This document shows, piece after piece, positions 56,985 through 64,000 of a stretch of 64,000 nt of DNA. The stretch is from Larus michahellis (Eukaryota; Chordata; Aves; Charadriiformes; Laridae). The notes under the pieces were generated by a model that saw only the letters and a program-made list of their open reading frames with translations, did no database searches and was not told the DNA's origin. The stretch spans positions 7,604,201 to 7,668,200 of the forward strand of contig NC_133913.1 of assembly GCF_964199755.1 (NCBI RefSeq), read 5' to 3'. Position numbers and translations under genes: made by a program. Position 1 is the first letter of the stretch. Every line of letters starts with the position of its first letter.

Positions 56985-58378
56985 CAGGGGAGGGAGGAGA
57001 TGTGTCTGTGCAAGGCTGAGGGTGAGGGAAGGGTCTGTCAGGTGTCCCCTGGCAGTGCTGCTTCCCCTGTTCACCCAGGGATCTGCAGGACAAGATTCTC
57101 TTCCAGGAGAGGACGGTGTCAGTGACCTGAGAAGAAAGTGGTGAAAGACTCTCAGGTTCCCTTGTTTTCACCGGGGGTTATGTGGTTATTCTGCCCAATG
57201 GCTCTGGTGAGCTGGTGGGCAATGCAGGAGGTTGTGGGGGTTTGTGCAATGGTTCCTCACTGCTGCTCTTTGCTTTCTGGATCTCCCTGCTGCACACTGC
57301 TTCTGTAGGGTTTCCTGTGGGCCTGTCTCTTTGAGTCTCTCCTCTGAGATGTGTCCCTTAGAGGCTGGAGTTCAAAGAAAGATGGAACACCTGCCCTCTG
57401 GCAATGGTCCTTCCTGGAATTACAAGATTACAATAATTTTCAAAAATACTCAGAACCACCTTGTGGACCCTCCAGTTGCTGCATGGCTGTGTGCTGAGGT
57501 CTGGAGGACCTGCTCTCCCCATTGCACTCCCCCCATCCTTGGAGGCCTTCTCATGCAGTACCTCATAGGCTTCCCGCAGCCCTGCCGCAGTGTGACCAGG
57601 CTGTACAGCTCTATCCATGATCTCCATAGGGGAGGAGACCACCAAGCAGAGGTGGACAACATGCCCTGCCAGGAGAAGAGCTGGCCTAGGGGAAAGATAC
57701 TTTGTGATTCCAACATCAACCTGGGAGTCCCCTTAGCCCTGCACATCTGTGCAACTGCTGGGCTGTGCAGGGGACTCTTTGGGGGCAGAAGGTGTATGGG
57801 TGGCCTGCCCTTACTATCCTTGCCCTTGGGTTCAGGCCGTGCTCCCTCTTTCAGGGGACAAGTGGGGGGATTAGGATGAGAAGGTCAGGGGTCGTTCTGA
57901 AGGCTTTCTCTCACACGATCTTTGCTCCTGCATCTTTGGGGGCCACCTTCTGACTGAGCTTCTTTTCCCGCCACAGGGCTATCCAGAGCAGAGGTATTTC
58001 CCTTCTGCACAGGCTTGTGAGCTGCTGACCTCTCAGAGCCTCCAGCAGCACTGGGGAGCACTCTCTAAGGGAAAGCAATGGTCAGTCTCCTTGTTGCAGG
58101 ACGTGTTATGACGCCAAGAGATTGTAAGTGAGCAGAGATGCTGGAATACAGGGCCAGATACCCACTGGCTGTGGAGGAGATGAGTATATCTTCCTCAGCT
58201 CCAAGGGACGGTGATTGGAAGGGACCCATTGCCCTGTAGCCCACCCTCCCCTTCCTCTTCTGCTTGTGCCCTCACCTTATCCCCCACCACCCAAGACAAT
58301 GCCTTTCTTCCTTAGCATACAAGGTAAGGTCCACCATGAAAAGGATGAGATGGAAGCAGAGGTCAGCATGCAGAAAAC
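56985..58378. other. Spacer between TRAV-A4 and K1c
   Basis: Equivalent of 4984-6394. A deletion near 57586 joins two short frames into a 215-codon frame (57232-57879), which is not conserved as a frame in the other copies. Confidence 0.55.
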
Positions 58379-58762
58379 TTTAATGACTTTGAGGTGGAAA
58401 GAAGTTCACTTGTAGAGGAGGCGGCCAGAGCAGGGAGAGGATCAGCAGCTGCCAAAACTCTGCTGCCATTGCCCACAGTTGAGATCCCACAGGCCTGTCC
58501 CACAGAGGGAGAGGGGCCAGCAGATGCCCCACGGTGGCTTTGCAGGTCTTACAACCCCAAAAAACAGAAGACAAGAAGGAGATGGGAGAGAAGATAAGGC
58601 AGGGAAGTTAGACTTTGGCCACATTTTCAGAGCGCCCCAGCAGCTCTCCTTTGGAAGGGCAGCAATGGATGCTCAGCCTCCCTAAAATCAATGGCCAGGA
58701 GCTTTGTCCTGAATCCAGCATCAGGTACCTGGGGGTCCTTGTCAGGGCTGTCACCAGCGCAT

Positions 58763-59068
58763 TTAGCAGGGGGGGCACCTTCTGACATAGTAGCGGCTGG
58801 AAATGCCAGAGAGGTCACAGCACCCAGAGGTGATGGGCACTCCATCACAGCTGAGGATGCTGCCAACAGCAGCGGTGGTGGAGGATCCCACAACGGTGTT
58901 CTGTGGGAAGGAGCTGAGGATGGGGCCAGGCAGGGCCACTACAACAGGTGGGGGCGCAATGAGACCAGTGGAGTTCTGGCACTGCCTGACCCAGGGCTCA
59001 TTGCAGCTGTTGGCCAGTGGGGTCGGGCCACAGGGCCGGCAGGGCTGGCACTGGTCATAGCAGGACTT
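58763..59068 (-). pseudogene. Feather beta-keratin with lost start codon (K1c)
   Basis: The 101-codon frame is intact ([19 protein letters not shown] onward, ending VRRCPPC), but the initiator is AAG (59066-59068), as in K1b, and no other Met is available. It has several substitutions against K1a, including Gly for Val after NST. An ATTAAA signal is at 58379-58384. It should not be translated. Confidence 0.87.
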
Positions 59069-59535
59069 GTCTCTGGGCTGCAGGAGCACCTGGGAGAGAG
59101 GGCAGAGAGGCAGTAGAGCACACACACATGTGAGGAACAGTCTGCCAGGAGTCTGTCACTCCACCACAAGCATGTCGAAGGCACCTGCTGAGCCAGGAGC
59201 TAGAAACTGTGCAGTGAGGCAAAAGGGTTACCAGACACAGTACTGTGAGGATCACCCAGGCCCAACCAGGCTGCTGCCAATCTTTGCAGTGAAGGTCAAC
59301 CTCAGCCAAGTGCCAAGTCCTCTTTCAAGATAATGCAAAGTGTCTCCAGGCCCAAGGAGGCTGCTGCCTATCTCTTAAGAGAACAGCTCCCTCAACCAAG
59401 TCCCAGACACTCTCTACTCAGACCTTCACCCTTCTTCCCCTTCTCATGGAGAGCAGCACCGCAGCCCACTATAGGAGGGAGGAGTACACATCTGCATTGG
59501 CAGAAAACAATGCAGGGAAAGGGCTTCAGACTGAC

Positions 59536-59602
59536 CTGGTTCCCAAGGAGAAGGAGGAGAGAGAAGTGGATGGGAGAACAAGGAGTTGGGCTGGCTTTTA
59601 TG
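59536..59602 (-). promoter_or_regulatory. Promoter and 5' UTR exon of K1c
   Basis: CATAAAAG box at 59595-59602 and a donor changed to GTCAGT (59530-59535 on the + strand). Both look weaker than in K2a. Confidence 0.6.
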
Positions 59603-60199
59603 GTGGCCCTGACCTGCCCTGGGCCCAGAGGTAGGTTCTACAGAAGTGGCAATTGTCTAAGCTGCTCATGATGAACAGAAAACATCCCAGCTAATGACAT
59701 GGGCTGGGTAGCTGTTTTTCCAACGCCACCTTCTCATTTCCTGGCTTATTCTGTCCACCATCCCTCACAGAGGCTTCTTCTGAGTGCTGGGATTGTGAGA
59801 CCCCATGATTTCTGGGGCAGGAATGTGTCAGTGATAGCAGAAGCCTCAGCTCAAGTGCTGGATGGGTGCAGTGCAGGCAAGTGATGTTGGCCTGGGGCAC
59901 ACTGGTGGGGTGGTCTGTGGCTGCATTGACAGAAAGGGGCCAAACTACTCCCAACCCTTTAATCCTTGGTTGGTCTCCCAAGGACGTGCCTTGTCTTTCT
60001 TTCCCTCCCAACTCATTCCAGTGGTCATTTGTAGGGTGCAGGTGGGCTGGGTTTCATAGACTCTTTAAATCTTTCACCGAGGAAAATAAGCAGCCTTCCC
60101 CAGTCTATGGGTATTGGGGGCTGCAAAAGTTATTTGCAACATTATTTCAATGCTGCTGAAAATCAAAGTTATGTGGGCCCTCTACCACCACCGGGATAT
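59603..60199. other. Upstream flank of K1c and following unassigned sequence
   Basis: To 60009 it matches 7612-8026. After that the site is uninterrupted by the provirus and related to the K2a upstream flank for a short way, then unassigned to about 60199. Confidence 0.5.
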
Positions 60200-60436
60200 T
60201 ACTCTGCCTTGGCGAGGCCTCGTCTGGAGGAAGAACTTCATTACTTTGAGGGTGGCAGAGCACTGGAACAGGCTGCCCAGAGAGGTGGTGGAGTCTCTGT
60301 CTCTGAAGACAGTCAAAACCCATCTGGATGCGTTCCTGTGCAACCTGCTCTAGGTGAATCTGCTCTGACAGGGGGGTTGGACTAGATGATCCCCAGAGGT
60401 CCCTTCCAATGCCTACCATTCTGTGATTCTGTGATG
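60200..60436 (+). mobile_element. CR1 fragment, 3' end with internal deletion
   Basis: It starts near ACTCTGCCTTGGCGAGGCCT and jumps to AGAACTTCATTACTTTGAGG, which are apart in CR1. It ends CATTCTGTGATTCTGTGATGA, a CR1 terminus. Confidence 0.82.
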
Positions 60437-62150
60437 ACCTCCCTCGACCTGCTGACCACACCCTTTTTAATGCACCCAGGAGACCACTGGCCCTCTTGGC
60501 CACAAGGACGCATTGCGGCCTCACAGTCAACTTGCTGTCCACCAGGACTCCCAGGTCTCTCTACACAGCTGCTTTCCAGCAGGTCAAACCCTAACCTGCT
60601 GTTCCTCCCTTGGTGTAGGACCCTACACTTGCCCTTGTTGAAGTTTATTAGGTTCCTCTCCACCCAAGTCTCCAGCCGGTCCATGTCTCGCTGTATGGCA
60701 CCACAGGCTTCTGGTCTGTCAGCTGCTCCTCCCAGTTTTGTATCATCACCAAACTTGCTGAGGGTACACTCTGTCCCCTCATCCAGGTCGTTGATGGATG
60801 CATTGAACAAGACTGGGCCCAGCACTGACCCCTGAGGAACACCTGCTAGTTACAGGCCTCCAACTGGACTCTATGCCAGAGTTCCTGGTCTCAAGGACAT
60901 AGGATTCCTCAAGACTGATCTTGCTTGCAAAGACTGAGGCAAAGAAGGCATTCTGCACCTCAGCCTTTTCATGTCCTGTGTTGCCAGGCTGCGCAGCATC
61001 AGAGAAGGCCCACTCATTCAGCAGGGGGACTACAGTTCCTCTAGCCTTCCTTTTGTCACCTGTGTCCTTAGAGAATCCCTTCTTGTTGCCTTTGACATCT
61101 GTTGCCAGAGTCAGTTCCACCTGCCCTTTGCCTTTTCTAACCTCATCCCTGCATGCTTGGACAGTGTCCCTGGAGTCCTTCCCAGTTACCTGTGCTCACT
61201 TCCTTCTTGTGTTTTAGTTTGGCCAGGAGCTCCTTGTTCATCCATGCAGGCCTCCTGGCATGCTTTCCTGACTTTCTGCTCATTGGGATGGCCTGCTCTT
61301 GAGCTTGGAGGAAGTGGTCCAGATGTCTTAAGCCTCTGTTGCCTCCAGGGCTATACCCCACAGGAATTTTCCAAGCAGGTCTTTAAAGACACCAAAGCCT
61401 GCTGTCCTAAAGGCCCAGGTTATGAGCTTGCTATTTACCCCCTCAGTCCCCTTGGGATCATGAACTCCACCATTTCACGGTCACTGCAACCCAGGCTGCC
61501 TTTGATCTTCACATCCACAACAAGCTCTTCCTTCTTGATACCTATGAGGTCCGGCAGAACACCTGTCCTCATGGGATCCTCTATCACTTGGGTGATGAAG
61601 TTGTCATCCATGCACTTGAGGAAACGTGCTTATGTCCTGCTGTGCTGTTGCTCCAGCAGATGTTGGGGTGGATGAATTTCCCCATGAAGGCCAAGGCCAG
61701 TGAATATCAGACTGCTCCTGCCTGCCTGTAGAGGGTCTCCTCTGCTGGTTCTTCCTGATCAGGTGTCCTATAGGGGACACCCACTACAGTGTGTCTTTGT
61801 CTGTCTTCTCTTTAATGCTTACCCACAAGCTCTCGGTTGGCACATCACCCATCCTCAGGCAGGGCTCCATGCACTCCAGCTGCTCTCTCACAGAAAGAGA
61901 AAGTCCCCCTCCTTGCCTTTTCAGTCTGTCTTCTGAAAGAGCCTGTATCCCTCCACTGAAACATGCCAGTCATGGGAGCCATCCCACCCTGTCTCCATGA
62001 TCCCAACATGATCGTAGCCCTGCAACTGCTCACTCATCTCTAACTCCTCATGTTTATTATCTTTGAAGGCAAAGAACCTATTTTGTAGTTGTAAACCCTT
62101 AGGTGAGGCAGAAGCCTTCCACTTGGTGCCAAAAGTCACCATCATCCATC
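60437..62150 (-). mobile_element. CR1 fragment, RT and endonuclease remnants
   Basis: Read on the minus strand: endonuclease region (about 62150-61440), linker with AQEQAIPMSRKSGKHARRP (about 61300), then RT C-terminal parts including KFGDDTKLGG (about 60740). The middle of RT seems deleted near 60850. It abuts the 3' end of the + strand fragment, so one probably inserted into the other. Confidence 0.8.
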
Positions 62151-62209
62151 CTGGGATTGTGCCTTGAGAGTCTGCTTTTAGGAGTCTGCAGGCGGTATTC
62201 AGTTTTTAA

Positions 62210-63712
62210 GAACCATCTTTTAAAAGCACAGGAACAGGCAATTCCGTTGTGTCTCAAGCTAAGCAAGCAGGGCAGAAGACCTCATGGAACTCAAGAGGCA
62301 AAAGAAATTGTACAATGTCTGGAAGGAAGGCCAGGCTTCACAGGAAGGTTATAAAGCTGTGGTTCACATATGCAGGGAGAAGGCAGGAAAGGCCAAGGCT
62401 CAATGAGAGTTGAGAGTTGGCCCGTCTTGTGACAAGAAAGGATTTTTAAGTACGTAGATAGCAAGAGGAGGTCTGAAGAAAACTCTGAACAAATACCTGT
62501 TGAAGATGGTCACTTGACTGAAGTCCTGTTGAACTAATTACAGATCCTTCGATGATAAGTTCACCCACCTAGCGGATGAAGGGAAGGTGGTGGATGGAGT
62601 TTTTCTGGATTTCAGTAAGGTTTTTAATAGTGTCTCTATCCTTCTGGAAAAGTTGGGAATTCAAGTGAGAAGTTCTGGAGTCAACTGTGGGATGAGCAGG
62701 TATATGCTGTGCTGGGTGAAAAGTTGAGTAAAAGGCAGGGCTCAAAGGGTTGTAGTGAATGGGGCTACATCTGGCTGATGACCAGTCAGCACTGGTGCTC
62801 CTCAGGGCTCAATTCTGAGGCAGGTTCTGTTCAATATTTTGATCAGTGATCTGGATGCAAGAGTTGAATGTGCCATGAGCAATTTTGCTGATGATATCAA
62901 ACTGGGAGGTGTTGATGAGTCTCTGGAGGGACAGGAGGCCCTGCAGAGGGATCTAAGTAAATCAGAGCATTGGGCAATCATTAATGGCATGAAATTTAAC
63001 AAGTCCAAATGACAGATTCTGCATCTGGGATGGAGTAACACCAGACACAGGTATAAATTTGGAGAGGAGTGGCTGGAGCTGCCCTGCAGAAAGGGATCTG
63101 GGGGTGCTGGTTGTCAGCAGGCTCAACAGGAGTCAGCAGTGTGCCCTGGAGGCCAGAGGGCAAACCACAGCCTGGGGTGCATTAACACAGTCCAACCAGC
63201 TGGTCAAGAGAGGGGATTATCCCGCTGTATTTAGCAGTGGGGCAGCCTCCCCTTGAGTACCGTGTGTAGTTCTGGGCTCCACAATTTAAGAAGGAAGTGC
63301 AGGTACTTGAATGCATCCAGAGGAGGACAACAAAGCCTGTGAAAAGGCTGGAAGGAATGTCCTATGAGGAGTGGCTAAGGACTTTGGGCTTGTCTAGTTT
63401 GGAGAAAAGGAGTCTGAGAGGTGACCTCATGGCTCTCTACAGCTTCCTGAGGAGGGGAAGTGGAGAGGGAGCTGCTGATCTCTTCTCCCTGGGATCCAGT
63501 GTCACGACACACAGCAATGGTTCAAAGCTGCGTCAGGAGAGGTTCAAACTTGACATTAAGAAACAGTTCTTCACCAAGAGAGTGGTCACACATGGGAACA
63601 GGCTTCCTAGAGAGGAGGTTGATGCCTGTCAGTAGTTAAGAGGCGTTTTTGGACAATGTCCTTAATAACATGCTTTAACTTTTTTAACTTGCAACTGCTT
63701 GACGACTGACGA
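62210..63712 (+). mobile_element. CR1 fragment, linker to 3' region
   Basis: The plus strand carries LLKAQEQAIPLCLKLSKQGR at about 62218, then decayed RT (FLDFSKVF-like at about 62607, a NFADDIKLGG-like block at about 62882), and a C-terminal part at 63297-63635 (GMSYEEWLRTLGLSSLEKRS). There are many stops and frameshifts. The usual terminal tail is not seen. Confidence 0.8.
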
Positions 63713-64000
63713 ATGCCCACTGCTTGCTGTTTGTTATGCCTGAGAATATTCTGTGGTCTTACAGTTGCTGCCAACTGCTGCTTAAGGAAGTGCTCTGGAA
63801 AGATCCTTTTACCAAATTTGTGGAGGACGTAAGGTTTGCTCTTCTGCTCATTTACAGAGCTTTAGGTAAAGCAGGGATGGACTATTTGGGGGAAAAAGAA
63901 GCACCTAGTCCATGCAAATTAGCACGAGCAACTATGGGGGCTGTAATTACCTTGGGAAGACATGAGGACTGACACAGTCCTCTCTTTGGATGCTGAAATG
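63713..64000 (+). other. Unassigned 3' end of the window, open frame 63724-63972
   Basis: An 82-codon frame ends at a TGA near 63972. I do not recognise the protein. It could be the edge of another repeat, because it directly follows the CR1 fragment. No claim of a gene is made. Confidence 0.3.

Larger units (their letters stand above)
56650..60009. repeat. Fourth partial copy of the unit (V exon to keratin K1c, no provirus)
   Basis: It is the equivalent of about 4650-8026 and ends at TTTCCCTC, exactly where the provirus begins in units 1 and 2. Here the sequence continues as CCAACTCATTCCAGTGGTC, which resembles the K2a upstream flank near 18905-18930, so this is the uninterrupted form of the site. 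Confidence 0.88.

Noticed and set aside
57232..57879. A 215-codon frame after TRAV-A4 that could look like a new gene.
   Set aside because: It exists only because of a small deletion near 57586; in units 1 and 2 the same sequence is split into two frames, so coding is not conserved.
60200..62150. Twin-priming explanation for the opposite CR1 fragments at 60200-60436 and 60437-62150.
   Set aside because: The sense 3' tail lies on the left of the antisense part, the reverse of the twin-priming layout, so nesting of two elements is more likely.
1..64000. TRA or TRD J and D segments, C exons, tRNA or rRNA genes, and CRISPR arrays.
   Set aside because: Looked for and not seen. No FGXG-type J motif with a 12-RSS was found by eye, but a dedicated scan for J signals would be more reliable.

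Overview
The window is genomic DNA from a bird. It carries feather-type beta-keratin genes, CR1 LINEs with the usual avian 3' ends, and T-cell receptor alpha-type V genes with 23-bp-spacer recombination signals (23-RSS). The order or species cannot be fixed from the sequence alone. This is the V-gene part of a T-cell receptor alpha (or alpha/delta) locus. All six V genes point along the + strand, and no D, J or C segment is visible. Family names such as TRAV-A1 and K2b are labels used only here.

The dominant structure is a tandem segmental duplication with a unit of about 23.0 kb. Unit 1 fills 1 to about 22969 and unit 2 about 22970 to 45914. Unit 3 is cut short (45915 to about 51085). A fourth partial copy lies at about 56650-60009. 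A complete unit reads: 5'-truncated CR1 (-) with a nested solo LTR; TRAV-A (+); feather keratin K1 (-); a defective ERVL-like provirus (+) with a lysine-tRNA primer site; an olfactory-receptor pseudogene (-); feather keratin K2 (-); and TRAV-B (+) inside a CpG-rich stretch. V genes, keratin genes and provirus were therefore amplified as one cassette. Both proviruses share the same three nonsense codons and the same frameshifts, so they were copied with the cassette and did not insert separately.

Identity between the units is mosaic. Over about 8-17 kb, units 1 and 2 differ at only about 17 positions by eye. Around TRAV-B, its leader intron and its flanks they differ far more, and several differences fall in CDR1. 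TRAV-A3 carries a short foreign-looking block over FR2/CDR2. TRAV-A4 has a diverged leader, intron and CDR1 joined to a nearly identical 3' part. These patterns fit gene conversion or ectopic recombination between V paralogues.

From 51086 the pattern becomes irregular: about 1.4 kb of unassigned sequence, a relic of a keratin 3' UTR, a CA-rich microsatellite, a CR1 with the layout of a twin-primed 5' inversion, TRAV-A4 and a third K1 keratin. Three further CR1 fragments follow, then about 290 bases that I could not assign. By sequence, all six V genes have intact exons, splice sites and RSSs. Of five keratin genes, K1a, K2a and K2b are open. K1b and K1c have lost the start codon in the same way (ATG to AAG).
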